DNA from: Bacillota bacterium
GTDB taxonomy: Bacteria; Bacillota; Clostridia; Christensenellales; UMGS416
DNA length: 64,000 nt
Assembly: GCA_023398815.1 (NCBI GenBank)
Contig: JAEWRW010000026.1
Coordinates: 62,001-126,000, forward strand
Direction of reading: 5' to 3'
Shown here: positions 50,174 through 59,603 of the stretch, piece by piece
Layout: each line of letters opens with the position of its first letter
Numbering within the stretch: position 1 is the stretch's first letter
Position numbers and translations under genes: made by a program
Notes under the pieces: model-generated
What the model was told of the DNA's origin: nothing
Databases searched by the model: none
What the model saw: only the letters and a program-made list of their open reading frames with translations

Positions 50174-50202
50174 ATCTTACATGCAAACGTACACGCTTGC
50201 AA
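50174..50202 (-). promoter_or_regulatory. Promoter of the histidine phosphatase/HAD pair
   Basis: TTGCAA (50197-50202), 17-bp spacer, TAAGAT (50174-50179), leader about 28 nt. Confidence 0.6.
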
Positions 50203-50227
50203 AGGGCGGCTCCTCCGTCGCTTTGGC

Positions 50228-50281
50228 TTAACGTCAACTTAACGTATTCATAACCATGCGGTAACAGCGCCGCCGTACAAT
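50228..50281 (+). promoter_or_regulatory. PHO box and pst promoter
   Basis: Four direct repeats TTAAC, TTAAC, ATAAC, GTAAC start at 50228, 50239, 50250 and 50261, exactly 11 bp apart, the spacing of PhoP/PhoB binding sites. TACAAT (50276-50281) follows 10 bp after the last repeat; there is no good -35, as expected for an activator-dependent promoter. The regulator is probably the PhoP encoded at 54584-55303. Confidence 0.88.
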
Positions 50282-50312
50282 GCAAACGAAAACGAAATGG
50301 AGGAATTGTGAA

Positions 50313-51257
50313 ATGAAACGAAACAAGGTTTTGACCCTGACGATGACCGCGGCGCTGTCTCTGGCGCTGCTGTTGGCGGGTTGTTCCGCCACCACGGCCC
50401 CTGCGGCCAGCTCCGCCGCTGCCACCACCGCTGCCGAGACCACCGCGGCTGATGAGACGACCGCCGCCGCCACCGAAGCGGCTTCGGAAGCCCCCGCCCT
50501 CTCGGGCAAGCTGGAGATCTCCGGTTCCACCTCCATGCAGGAACTGGTGGAGAAGCTGGGCGAGGCCTTCATGGCCAAGAACGCCGGCGTCACCGTGAAC
50601 GTGCAGGGCGGCGGTTCCTCGGTGGGCGTGCAGAACGTCATTGACGGCCTCTCTGACATCGGCGACGCCTCCCGCGCCTTAAAGGACGAAGAGAAGGCCG
50701 AGCTCACCGAGCATGTCATCGCCCAGGACGGCGTGGCCATCATTGTGAACCCCGCCAACACCGGTGTGACCGGCCTCACCGCGGCGCAGGTGGCTGACAT
50801 CTTCAGCGGCAAGGTCACCAACTGGAAGGACGTGGGCGGCAAGGACGCTGACATCATCGTCATCACCCGTGAAGCGTCTTCCGGCACCCGCGAAGCTTTC
50901 GTGAAGCTCTTCGGCCTGGAGTCGACCGACACCGCTGGCAACACCGTGGTCAACATCACTGACAAAGCGCTGGAGTGCAACGACAACGGCTCCATGATGA
51001 CCAACGTCTCCGGCAAGGAAGCCGCCATCGGCTACTGCTCCCTCGGTTCCCTCAACGACACGGTGACCGCCCTCAAGATCGATGGTGTGGAAGCCACGGC
51101 CGAGAACGTCAAGAGCGACACCTACAAGTACTGGAGACCCTTCGTGATGGCCACCAAGGGCGACGGCTCCGAGCTGGCCCAGGCCTTCCTGGACTTCGTG
51201 TACGGCCCCGACGGCCAGGCGGTCGTCTCCGAGAAGTACATCCCGGTCGAGCGTTGA
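50313..51257 (+). CDS. pstS: Phosphate ABC transporter substrate-binding lipoprotein PstS
   Basis: 314 residues. Lipoprotein signal ending LALLLAGC; a Ala/Thr-rich linker follows; then ISGSTSMQELVEKLGEAF (first phosphate loop), GDASRALKDEE, and REASSGTREAFVKLF (second loop). Captures phosphate at the outer membrane face. ATG 50313 has GGAGGA. Confidence 0.96.
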   Translation: MKRNKVLTLTMTAALSLALLLAGCSATTAPAASSAAATTAAETTAADETTAAATEAASEAPALSGKLEISGSTSMQELVEKLGEAFMAKNAGVTVNVQGGGSSVGVQNVIDGLSDIGDASRALKDEEKAELTEHVIAQDGVAIIVNPANTGVTGLTAAQVADIFSGKVTNWKDVGGKDADIIVITREASSGTREAFVKLFGLESTDTAGNTVVNITDKALECNDNGSMMTNVSGKEAAIGYCSLGSLNDTVTALKIDGVEATAENVKSDTYKYWRPFVMATKGDGSELAQAFLDFVYGPDGQAVVSEKYIPVER

Positions 51258-51290
51258 CGAACAGCCCAACAAAAGCAACAACCGGTTCCA

Positions 51291-51316
51291 CCCCAAAGGC
51301 TGACAAGCCTTTGGGG
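51291..51316 (+). other. Stem-loop between pstS and pstC
   Basis: Perfect 11-bp arms CCCCAAAGGCT / AGCCTTTGGGG with a 4-nt loop and no T tract. It may protect the pstS mRNA end or lower expression of the membrane genes relative to PstS. Confidence 0.7.
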
Positions 51317-51342
51317 CGGCGCCTTGAAAGGAAGCGTTGACG

Positions 51343-52269
51343 ATGATTCCAACCACCCCGACGGAGATGACCATGACCTCCGCTGATGAAAAGCCCCGGC
51401 GAAGGCGCAAGGCATTCCACCCGCTGCAGTTCACGGCGGAGCTCTTCTTCCTGCTGTGTGCCATGGTGTCGGTGCTGGCCATCGGCACGATCACCTTCTA
51501 CATCTTCTACAGCGGCACGCCGGCCATCGCCAAGATTGGTGTATGGAACTTCCTCTTCGGCGCGCGGTGGAAGCCCGACCAGGGGCTTTACGGCATCCTG
51601 CCAATGATCGTGACGTCGCTGACGGCGACGGCCCTGTCGGTGGGCATCGGCGCGGCGATCGGTATCTTCTGCTCGGTGTTCCTGGCGGAGCTCGCCCCCC
51701 CGTGGCTGGTGCGGTTGCTGCGCCCCTGTGTGGAGCTTCTGGCGGGTATTCCCTCCATCGTCTATGGCTACTTCGGCCTCACCACGGTGGTGCCGCTCAT
51801 CGCCAACCGCCTGGGCGGGGCAGGCAACAGCCTGCTGGCCATCGTCGTCATCCTGTCGATGATGATACTGCCCACCATCATCAGCATCTCGCTCACCAGC
51901 ATCAAGGCGGTGCCCTCCACCTACAAGGAAGGAAGCCTGGCGCTGGGTGCGTCCCACATCCAGACGATCTTTAAGACCATGCTGCCGGCGGCCCGGTCGG
52001 GCATTCTGTCGGCGGTGGTGCTGGGCATTGGCCGTGCCATTGGTGAGACGATGGCAGTCATCCTGGTGGCCGGCAACACGCCCCAGATTCCCACCTCCCT
52101 GCTCGACAGCGTGCGCACGCTCACCATCAACATCGCCTTTGAGATGAGCTATGCCACCGGCCTGCACCGCGAGGCCCTCTTTGCCACCGGTGTGGTGCTG
52201 TTTGTCATCATCATGGCCCTCAACATCGTGCTGAACACCCTGATGAAGAGAAAGGAGCGGCAGGCATGA
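51343..52269 (+). CDS. pstC: Phosphate ABC transporter permease PstC
   Basis: 308 residues, six membrane helices. The EAA loop region SIKAVPSTYKEGSLALGASHIQTIFK and ELLAGIPSIVYGYFGL are PstC-typical. Start ATG 51343; TTG 51337 or ATGs at 51367/51373 are alternatives. It overlaps pstA (ATGA). Confidence 0.95.
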   Translation: MIPTTPTEMTMTSADEKPRRRRKAFHPLQFTAELFFLLCAMVSVLAIGTITFYIFYSGTPAIAKIGVWNFLFGARWKPDQGLYGILPMIVTSLTATALSVGIGAAIGIFCSVFLAELAPPWLVRLLRPCVELLAGIPSIVYGYFGLTTVVPLIANRLGGAGNSLLAIVVILSMMILPTIISISLTSIKAVPSTYKEGSLALGASHIQTIFKTMLPAARSGILSAVVLGIGRAIGETMAVILVAGNTPQIPTSLLDSVRTLTINIAFEMSYATGLHREALFATGVVLFVIIMALNIVLNTLMKRKERQA

Positions 52270-53117
52270 GCGTTTCAGTCAAGACGCGACGAAAGGCCTA
52301 CGACGGCACGCTGCGGGTGCTCATCTGGGGCAGTGCCATCGCCACCACCGCACTGCTCCTGTGGATCCTCGGGTTCATCATGGTCAAGGGTCTGCCCCAT
52401 GTGAACTGGGCGTTTCTGACCTCGACCTACGAGAGTGACGCCCACGGCATCTTCCCCATGCTCATCACCACGCTGGAGATCGTGGGGCTGACGCTGCTCT
52501 TTGCCGCGCCGGTCGGCGTATTCGCCGCGGTCTACCTGGTGGAGTACGCCAAGCCCGGGCGTCTCGTCAACATCATCCGCTTCACCACCGAGAGCCTGGC
52601 GGGCATCCCCTCCATCCTCTTTGGTCTCTTCGGCTTTCTGTTCTTCGTGCGGATGTGCGGGTTCAAGTACTCGCTGCTCTCCGGCGCGCTGACACTGAGC
52701 CTGACGATTCTGCCCACAATCATCCGCACCACCGAGGAATCGCTGAAGACCGTGCCGGTAACTTACAAGGAAGGGAGCCTGGCACTGGGGGCGAGCCGCC
52801 TCTACACGCTCTTTCGCATCATACTGCCCACGGCACTGCCGGGTATCCTGACGGCGCTGATTCTCTCCATCGGGCGCATCGTGGGCGAGACGGCCGCGGT
52901 GTTCCTGACGGCCGGCATGGTCTACCGCATGCCCGGCAGCATCCTCGACTCGGGCCGCACGCTGGCGGTCCACCTCTACGCACTGGCCAATGAAGGCTCA
53001 TCCTTTGAGGAAAGCTACGCCACGGCGGCGGTGCTCGTGGTCATCGTGCTTGTCATCAACCTCGCCGCCAACACACTGGGCAAGCTCCTGCAGCGCAAGA
53101 TGCAGGGTGCCGCCTGA
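52266..53117 (+). CDS. pstA: Phosphate ABC transporter permease PstA
   Basis: 283 residues, six helices; TTESLAGIPSILFGLFGFLFF and ESLKTVPVTYKEGSLALGASRLYTLFRI match PstA. Starts in the ATGA overlap with pstC. Confidence 0.95.
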   Translation: MSVSVKTRRKAYDGTLRVLIWGSAIATTALLLWILGFIMVKGLPHVNWAFLTSTYESDAHGIFPMLITTLEIVGLTLLFAAPVGVFAAVYLVEYAKPGRLVNIIRFTTESLAGIPSILFGLFGFLFFVRMCGFKYSLLSGALTLSLTILPTIIRTTEESLKTVPVTYKEGSLALGASRLYTLFRIILPTALPGILTALILSIGRIVGETAAVFLTAGMVYRMPGSILDSGRTLAVHLYALANEGSSFEESYATAAVLVVIVLVINLAANTLGKLLQRKMQGAA

Positions 53118-53128
53118 GGAGGAATCAT

Positions 53129-53887
53129 ATGACAACAAACGTCATTGAGACGAAAGAACTGAACCTGCACTATGGCACGCTGCACGCGGTGAAGAACGTC
53201 ACCATGGGTGTGGCCCAGCGGCAGGTAACGGCACTCATCGGCCCGTCGGGCTGCGGCAAGTCGTCGTTTTTGAAGACCATCAACCGCATGAACGACCTGG
53301 TGCCCGACGCACGGGTGGATGGCCAGATTCTGCTGGACAACGAGGACGTCTACCACCCCGGGTATGACATCGTGAACCTGCGCAAGCGCGTGGGCATGGT
53401 GTTCCAGAAGCCCAACCCCTTCCCCATGTCGGTGTTTGACAACATCGCCTATGGCCCCCGGGTGCACGGTGTGCACGGCCGCAAGGAGCTCAACGAGATC
53501 GTGGAGCGCAGCCTCAAACAGGCCGCGCTGTGGGACGAGGTGAAGGACCGCCTGCGGCACAACGCACTGGGCCTCTCCGGCGGGCAGCAGCAGCGGCTGT
53601 GCATCGCCCGCACGCTGGCCGTCGGGCCTGAGGTCATCCTGATGGACGAGCCCACTTCGGCGCTCGACCCCATTTCCACCCTGAAGATCGAGGACTTGAT
53701 GGAAGAATTGAAGCGGGAGTATACTATTATCATTGTGACGCACAACATGCAGCAAGCCGCCCGCATCTCCGACAGCACCGCGTTCTTCCTTCATGGGGAG
53801 GTTGTGGAGTACAACAAGACCTCGGTGATCTTCCAAAACCCCACGGACAAGCGTACCGAAGGGTACATCACCGGCCGGTTCGGCTGA
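53129..53887 (+). CDS. pstB: Phosphate ABC transporter ATPase PstB
   Basis: 252 residues; Walker A GPSGCGKSS, Q-loop region GMVFQKPNPFPMSV, signature LSGGQQQRLCIARTLA, Walker B VILMDEPTSALDP, H-loop VTHNMQQAAR. AGGAGGA site, 11 nt after pstA. Confidence 0.97.
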   Translation: MTTNVIETKELNLHYGTLHAVKNVTMGVAQRQVTALIGPSGCGKSSFLKTINRMNDLVPDARVDGQILLDNEDVYHPGYDIVNLRKRVGMVFQKPNPFPMSVFDNIAYGPRVHGVHGRKELNEIVERSLKQAALWDEVKDRLRHNALGLSGGQQQRLCIARTLAVGPEVILMDEPTSALDPISTLKIEDLMEELKREYTIIIVTHNMQQAARISDSTAFFLHGEVVEYNKTSVIFQNPTDKRTEGYITGRFG

Positions 53888-53902
53888 GAAGGAGAACGGA
53901 AC

Positions 53903-54571
53903 ATGGCATACCGACATAAATTCGACCAAAACCTGGAAATTCTGCGAGACATGCTGCTGAAGATGGCGTCCGACACCGAGGAGAACATTCGCCGGGCGGT
54001 GGAAGCCCTCAAGACCCGCGACCTGCAACTGGCGGCCAAAGTGATCTCCGCCGACGACGCCATTGACGAGCAGGAGCGGGCCATCGAGGCGACCTGCCTG
54101 GAGCTGATGGCTACCCAGCAACCGCTGGTAGCCGCTGACCTGCGGCTCATCAGCATGGTGCTCAAGGTCATCACCGACATTGAGCGCATCGCCGACCACG
54201 CGTCGGACATCTCGGAGATTACGCTGCGCCTGGGCGGTGAGGAGCCGATCAAGCCCCTGGTGGACATCCCTAAGATGGCCGAGATCACCTGCGACATGGT
54301 GCACAACTCCATCCTGAGCTTCATCAACAACGACATGGCCCAGGCCCTGCAGGTATGCGACATGGACGACGAGGCTGATCTGCTGTTTCGCAAGGTGATC
54401 CTGGATCTCTCCACGATGATGAAGCAGAACCCCGCGGTCGTTGACCGGGCCATCGATCTCGTTTTCGTGGCCAAGTACTTTGAGCGCATCGGCGACCACG
54501 CCACCAACGTGGCCGAGTGGGTCGTCTACAACATCACCGGCCAGCACAAGCACCTGGCACACGACGCATAA
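53903..54571 (+). CDS. phoU: Phosphate transport regulator PhoU
   Basis: 222 residues, two similar three-helix units with the metal-binding patterns DIERIADHASDI and FERIGDHATNVAEWV. Links Pst transport to PhoR signalling. AAGGAGA site. Confidence 0.95.
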   Translation: MAYRHKFDQNLEILRDMLLKMASDTEENIRRAVEALKTRDLQLAAKVISADDAIDEQERAIEATCLELMATQQPLVAADLRLISMVLKVITDIERIADHASDISEITLRLGGEEPIKPLVDIPKMAEITCDMVHNSILSFINNDMAQALQVCDMDDEADLLFRKVILDLSTMMKQNPAVVDRAIDLVFVAKYFERIGDHATNVAEWVVYNITGQHKHLAHDA

Positions 54572-54583
54572 GGGAGAACACGT

Positions 54584-55303
54584 ATGGCAAACGAACCGAT
54601 GATCTACGTCGTGGACGATGAGGCCAACATTCGTGGCCTGCTGACCTTCAACCTGCAGGCGGCGGGCTTCGCCACCATGGAGTTTGAGACCGGCGAGAGC
54701 CTGCTGACGCAGATGGCACAGGCAGCCCCGCAGCTGGTGCTGCTGGACCTGATGCTGCCGGGTATCGACGGCATTGAGGTGTGCCGCCGGGTGCGCGCCA
54801 CCGAGGCGTTGCGCCGAGTGCCCATCATCATGCTGACGGCCCGAGGCGAGGAGTTTGACCGCGTGCTGGGGCTGGAGATCGGCGCGGACGACTACATCAC
54901 CAAGCCCTTCAGCACCCGGGAGGTCGTCGCCCGGGTGAAGGCGGTGCTGCGGCGGGCTGAGGCCCCCGCCGGCCACGAGGGCAACGTCTTTGCCGCCGGC
55001 GACCTGGCGGTCGACCTCGACCAGCGCATCGTGACCCGCGCCGGGGCCGAGGTGGCCATGCCGCTCAAGGAATTTGAGCTGCTGCGCTACCTGTTGGAGA
55101 ACCGCGGCCGCGTGCTGACCCGGGAGCAGCTGCTCGATCACGTGTGGGGGTATGACTACATCGGCGAGACCCGCACGGTGGACGTGCACGTACGCCACCT
55201 GCGGATGAAGGTGGAGCCCGATCCCGAAAATCCCATCCTCATTGAGACCGTGCGCGGCATTGGTTACCGCTTCACCGCCAAGAGCACGGCGGAGGCCCTG
55301 TGA
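54584..55303 (+). CDS. phoP: Phosphate response regulator (PhoP/PhoB)
   Basis: 239 residues. Receiver domain with Asp acceptor at about residue 55 (LVLLDLMLPG) and Lys in ITKPFSTREV; winged-helix output domain (LKEFELLRYLLENRGRVLTREQLLDHVWGYDY, split by motif). Likely binds the 11-bp repeats at 50228-50265. End overlaps phoR (GTGA). Confidence 0.93.
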   Translation: MANEPMIYVVDDEANIRGLLTFNLQAAGFATMEFETGESLLTQMAQAAPQLVLLDLMLPGIDGIEVCRRVRATEALRRVPIIMLTARGEEFDRVLGLEIGADDYITKPFSTREVVARVKAVLRRAEAPAGHEGNVFAAGDLAVDLDQRIVTRAGAEVAMPLKEFELLRYLLENRGRVLTREQLLDHVWGYDYIGETRTVDVHVRHLRMKVEPDPENPILIETVRGIGYRFTAKSTAEAL

Positions 55304-57057
55304 GGCGGCGCTACTTCCTCTACGCCATGCTGCTGGCCAGCGTGGTGTTGGTTTTGTTTGGCATCATTGGCGCCATCGGTGCCGAACTGTGGTACGAGCG
55401 TACCATGGTGGGCGACCTGCGCAAGGACGCCGGGCTCATCCTGAGCCAATCGGCCGGCCACAGTTCCGACTACCCCGCCTACGCGCAGGAGATGGCGGAC
55501 ATCCTCACCCAGGACAAGGACGCGGTGCGCGTCACCATACTGGCGGCCGACGGCACGGTGCTGGGCGACTCCGACGCTGACAGCGCGACCATGCCCAACC
55601 ACAGCGACCGGCCCGAGGTGCAGCAGGCGCTTGCGGGTGGTTGGGGCGCGGCTCAGCGCTACTCCACCACCCTGAAGGTCAAAATGCTCTACGTGGCCGC
55701 CGCTGACGATGCCCGCACCCTCCTGGTGCGCGTGTCCGTCCCCCTCTATGAGATTCGCACCGTCCACTGGATGATGGTGTTATTTTTTGTCGTCACCCTG
55801 ATTGCCATGCTGGCGCTGGCGGCGGTGCTGGCGCGGCGGGCCTCCCGCCGGCTGGCCCAGCCCATTGAGGAACTGACCGGACTGACCAGCCGCATCGCCG
55901 CGGGCGACTACACGCTGACCACTCCGCCCACCGACGACCCCGAATTTCAGGAGCTTTCGGAAGGCCTAGTCAAGCTCTCCCAGGACTTGAACGCCCAGAT
56001 GACCGAGCTAGAGCGCGCCAACACCCAGCTGCGCACGGTGCTCTCCAGCATCAGCGAAGGGTTCTTGGCTGTGGATGGACAGGGGCGGCTGCTCTTCATC
56101 AATGGTCTGGCTTGCGACCTGCTGGGCCTGCGCAATCCCGAGGAGCTCCCAGGCCAGCGGGTCGGCTCGGTGGTGGCGGTGCGCGCCATTGCCGAGCTCA
56201 TCGAGGACTGCCTGGCTCTCCACGCCCCTGCCACTGCCGAGGTCGCCCTGCCCACCGAGCCGCAGACGCTGGTGACTGCCACCGTGTCCCCCCTGCAGGC
56301 CCCGGCGGCCGGCTGCATCCTGCTCATGGTCAACATCACCCAGCTGCGCAAGCTCGAGACCATGCGCCACGACTTCGTGGCCAACGTAACCCACGAACTG
56401 CGCACGCCGCTCACGTCCATCCGCGGCTATGTGGAGACACTGCAGGCCGGTGCCCTGCAGAACCCTGAGCTCTCCGCCAAATTCCTGCAGATCATCGAGA
56501 TTGAGTCCGAACGGCTGAGCAACCTCATCAGCGACCTCTTATACCTCTCAGAGATTGAGAGCGGCAACCAGGACACCGGCATCCGTCCCTTCCGCCTGGC
56601 GGAGGTGGCCGGGAGCGTGGCCGAGATGCTTGCGATGACCGCCGCCGCGCGGTCGGTCACCATCGACTGCCGCGTGCCGGAAACCGTGACGTTAGAGGCC
56701 AACCCCGACCGCATTAAACAGCTGCTCCTAAACCTCGTAGACAACGCGGTGAAGTATAACCGCGAGGGCGGCAGCGTCACCATCGACGCTGAGAAGTCCT
56801 CGACGCTGGTGCGCATCCGCGTGCAGGACACCGGCATCGGCATCCCGGAGGAGCACGCCTCCCGCATCTTCGAGCGCTTCTACCGGATTGACAAAGGGCG
56901 CTCCCGCAGCATCGGCGGCACGGGGCTGGGGCTGTCCATCGTCAAGCACCTCGTCGATCTCTACCGCGGCAACATCCGGCTCATCAGCAAGCCCGGCCAG
57001 GGCAGCGAGTTCATCATCGAGCTGCCGGCGCGGTATGAAGCAAAAAAGCGCGGGTGA
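55300..57057 (+). CDS. phoR: Phosphate sensor histidine kinase PhoR
   Basis: 585 residues: helix 1 (YAMLLASVVLVLFGIIGA), an extracytoplasmic domain of about 120 residues, helix 2 (VLFFVVTLIAMLALAAVL), HAMP, PAS-like domain, then HisKA with FVANVTHELRTPLTSI (His near residue 365) and the ATPase boxes (NLVDNAVKYN, DTGIGIP, GGTGLGLSIVKHLV). GTG start overlapping phoP. Confidence 0.92.
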   Translation: MRRRYFLYAMLLASVVLVLFGIIGAIGAELWYERTMVGDLRKDAGLILSQSAGHSSDYPAYAQEMADILTQDKDAVRVTILAADGTVLGDSDADSATMPNHSDRPEVQQALAGGWGAAQRYSTTLKVKMLYVAAADDARTLLVRVSVPLYEIRTVHWMMVLFFVVTLIAMLALAAVLARRASRRLAQPIEELTGLTSRIAAGDYTLTTPPTDDPEFQELSEGLVKLSQDLNAQMTELERANTQLRTVLSSISEGFLAVDGQGRLLFINGLACDLLGLRNPEELPGQRVGSVVAVRAIAELIEDCLALHAPATAEVALPTEPQTLVTATVSPLQAPAAGCILLMVNITQLRKLETMRHDFVANVTHELRTPLTSIRGYVETLQAGALQNPELSAKFLQIIEIESERLSNLISDLLYLSEIESGNQDTGIRPFRLAEVAGSVAEMLAMTAAARSVTIDCRVPETVTLEANPDRIKQLLLNLVDNAVKYNREGGSVTIDAEKSSTLVRIRVQDTGIGIPEEHASRIFERFYRIDKGRSRSIGGTGLGLSIVKHLVDLYRGNIRLISKPGQGSEFIIELPARYEAKKRG

Positions 57058-57144
57058 CCAAACCCCCGCGCCAGACAAGTGTCCCTATGAACCTGTTGTT
57101 ACAGCGGCGCTGCTTCCTCTCATGGAACGGTGCCGCTCGTTGTT

Positions 57145-57852
57145 TCAGCAGCGCACCGCCCTTCGCTTGAAGCCAAGTCGGCCTTTCTCCTTGGCCTGTT
57201 GAATGGCCTCCCGTGCTGAGGAAAGGGCGCAGTTCCCCTGGGCGGTTGACAGTAAAACCTGCCCCATCGCCTCGGCGGTTTTGAGTGCCTCCTCGTGCAG
57301 CGGAAGGTAGGAAACGCCCACCGCGATGACAAAATTGTTCATGGCGCTACGCGTGTGGTCCGGTTGGATGTAAATCGTGTCTGCAACTCTTTCCAGCATT
57401 GCACTGAGCTTTTGCCGGTCGAAAGCATCATCCCGACGCCAGCCCAGCAGCCATTCATAGCACGCCCAACCCGCCGACATATACAGTTCCTTGCCGCTGT
57501 CAATCCAACGGTCGGCGACGCTTTGGGCGCATTCGGCTTCCGCCAGGGTGACCGCGACGACGAAATCGGAGAGCATGGGGAAATAGGCCGACTCCATCCA
57601 GCGGTCAAAGTCGGCCTCCGTCATCGCCATGGGGTCGGCAATCATTCCGGCAAAATACATCGCGTCGTAATTCCCAGTGGCATACAGTTGCTCCGCCAGC
57701 GCCTGATCCTTCTTGATCCTCCGGAACAGCGGTTTCATCGCGCCTGTTGCCACCCCATAGAGCGGTTCCCGCGCGCCCCTGCCGATGTAGAGCTTTTTTA
57801 TTCTTTCCTTGCCCAGGGCTTCCAGTTCAGCCATCACTTCTTCCCGTGTCAT
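57145..57852 (-). CDS. DNA alkylation repair (AlkD-like) HEAT-repeat protein
   Basis: 235 residues, all-helical. YGVATGAMKPLFRRIKKDQALAEQLYATGNYDAMYFAGM resembles the AlkD N-terminal HEAT repeats (split here), and later WMESAYFPMLSDFVV and MNNFVIAVGVSY. AlkD enzymes remove alkylated bases; whether this distant member keeps the catalytic residues I cannot say. ATG 57852 has AAGGGAATGGGAG. Confidence 0.75.
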   Translation of the reverse strand: MTREEVMAELEALGKERIKKLYIGRGAREPLYGVATGAMKPLFRRIKKDQALAEQLYATGNYDAMYFAGMIADPMAMTEADFDRWMESAYFPMLSDFVVAVTLAEAECAQSVADRWIDSGKELYMSAGWACYEWLLGWRRDDAFDRQKLSAMLERVADTIYIQPDHTRSAMNNFVIAVGVSYLPLHEEALKTAEAMGQVLLSTAQGNCALSSAREAIQQAKEKGRLGFKRRAVRC

Positions 57853-58030
57853 GCTCCCATTCCCTTTCCGTTCAGTCCGGCAAGCGTTATATGGATGGGC
57901 CATCCCCCATTGCACCCGGCAAATTCCGGTTCATCTGCTTCCGGTCCGCGGCAGCTGCCGTTTCCATCGTTTGCCGCGCATGGCCGCTGCCGCGCCGCAC
58001 ACACTAGCGCAAAACGCGGGAGATGATACC

Positions 58031-58441
58031 ATGTCACACCTGCACCTGCCAGGCAAGAGCTCGCCCCGGTGGCTCGCCTTCTTTGCGGGCTCAGCGCCGG
58101 CCCTCTTCATCCTCATGGCCGTCACCCGGCTGTTGCTGGGCGTCGGCTTCTCCTTCAAGGCCCTGATGGGCATAGCCACGCTGGCCGTGGTGTCGGCGGC
58201 GTTCTGCTGCCTCGTTGGCTACTGGGGCGCGCGGCTGTTGCTGCTGGGCACGGCCCTGGGCATCGCCGCCGGGCTGGGGGCCATGTATCACACAGCCCTG
58301 TGGCACTCCACCCCTGGCTGGTCGGATCTGGCCACCGTGGCGGCCTACCTGCTCTTTGCCATGCTGGGTGCCGTAGTGGGCGCACTGGCAGAAGCCATTC
58401 GCGTGGTATGGACGGCACGGGTGGGCAAGCCCGTAGGTTGA
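58031..58441 (+). CDS. Small membrane protein of unknown function
   Basis: 136 residues with four predicted membrane helices (WLAFFAGSAPALFILMAV, ALMGIATLAVVSAAFCCL, LLLLGTALGIAAGLGAM, TVAAYLLFAMLGAVVGAL). No family recognised. ATG 58031 has GGGAGA. Convergent with ald. Confidence 0.65.
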   Translation: MSHLHLPGKSSPRWLAFFAGSAPALFILMAVTRLLLGVGFSFKALMGIATLAVVSAAFCCLVGYWGARLLLLGTALGIAAGLGAMYHTALWHSTPGWSDLATVAAYLLFAMLGAVVGALAEAIRVVWTARVGKPVG

Positions 58442-58447
58442 TGCCCC

Positions 58448-59560
58448 CTACCCCCGCAGGAACACCGGCACCTCGGGCATGATGCCAAGGGCCTTGGCCA
58501 CGCCCGCGTTGGTGCAGGAGCCCTGGTAGGTATTGAGCCCACGGGCCAACGCCCGGTTGCTGCTGCAGGCAGATTCCACCCCCCGGGCGGCCAGCTGCAA
58601 GCCATAGCGCAGCGTCACGTTTGTGAGCGCCTGGGTGGAGGTGTGGGGCACGCCGCCGGGCATGTTGGCCACGCAGTAGTGCACCACATTGTCCACGATG
58701 TAGGTCGGCGCGTCATGGGTCGTCGGGTGGGTCGTTTCACAGCAGCCACCCTGGTCCACCGCCACGTCCACGATGACGGCACCCTTCTTCATGCGGGAGA
58801 GATGCTCGCGGGTGATAATCTTCGGTGCCGCCTCGCCGGGGATCAGCACCGCACCGATGACGAGGTCGGCCTCCCAGAGCGCGGCTTCCAGGTTGGCGCG
58901 ATGGTTGTAGAGCGTCTGAGCCGAGCCACCCATCAGGTCGTCGGCCAGCGCCAGCTTTTCGTGGCTGATGTCCATGACGGTGACCTGCGCACCCAGCCCC
59001 ACGGCCATGCGGCAGGCATTCATGCCCACGGTGCCCGCGCCCAGCACCAGCACCCGCCCCTTCTGCACGCCGGGCACGCCGCCCAGCAGCACGCCACGGC
59101 CGCCATAGGGTCGCTCAAGGCAGCGGGCACCTTCCTGCACGCTCAGGCGTCCGGCGATCTCACTCATGGGCCGCAGACACGGCAGCGTGCCGTGCTCCTC
59201 AATGGTCTCGTAAGCCAGGGCGTTGACGCCGGCGGCCAGCAGCTGCTCGGTCAGCCGGAGGTTTGCCGCCAGATGCAGGTAGGTATAGAGCAAAAGACCG
59301 CTGCGGAAGTACGGCACCTCTTCCTCCAGCGGCTCTTTGACCTTGATGATCATGTGGGCGCGTCCCCACACCTCGGCAGCGGTGTCCATTAGTACGGCAC
59401 CGGCCAGTTCGTACTCGTCGTCTTCGTAACCCGCGCCACGGCCCGCGCCGCGCTCCACCAACACGCGGTGCCCCGCCGCACGGTAAGCCGCCACACAGTT
59501 GGGCGTCAGCCCCACCCGGTATTCGTGGTTTTTGATTTCACGCACCGTTCCAACGTTCAT
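58448..59560 (-). CDS. ald: Alanine dehydrogenase
   Basis: NAD-dependent interconversion of alanine and pyruvate with ammonia. 370 residues starting MNVGTVREIKNHEYRVGLTP; substrate residues in KVKEPLEEE, NAD loop VLGAGTVGMNACRMAVGLGA, VIDVAVDQGGCCETTHPTTH with the conserved Asp. ATG 59560 is used as the upstream one abuts the ribosome binding site. Confidence 0.95.
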   Translation of the reverse strand: MNVGTVREIKNHEYRVGLTPNCVAAYRAAGHRVLVERGAGRGAGYEDDEYELAGAVLMDTAAEVWGRAHMIIKVKEPLEEEVPYFRSGLLLYTYLHLAANLRLTEQLLAAGVNALAYETIEEHGTLPCLRPMSEIAGRLSVQEGARCLERPYGGRGVLLGGVPGVQKGRVLVLGAGTVGMNACRMAVGLGAQVTVMDISHEKLALADDLMGGSAQTLYNHRANLEAALWEADLVIGAVLIPGEAAPKIITREHLSRMKKGAVIVDVAVDQGGCCETTHPTTHDAPTYIVDNVVHYCVANMPGGVPHTSTQALTNVTLRYGLQLAARGVESACSSNRALARGLNTYQGSCTNAGVAKALGIMPEVPVFLRG

Positions 59561-59603
59561 CATTCTCCCCCTCACCCCAATGCCGGCTGTTGCCGGCTAA
59601 TCC

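Noticed and set aside
53015..55198. 727-codon minus-strand open frame opposite pstB-phoU-phoP
   Set aside because: Spans three well-identified genes on the other strand, has no ribosome binding site and no recognisable domain.
57950..58010. Possible sixth copy of stem-loop 2 (GCCGCGCATGGCCGC)
   Set aside because: Resembles the loop only partly; no flanking stem, GCTTGT linker or stem-loop 1.
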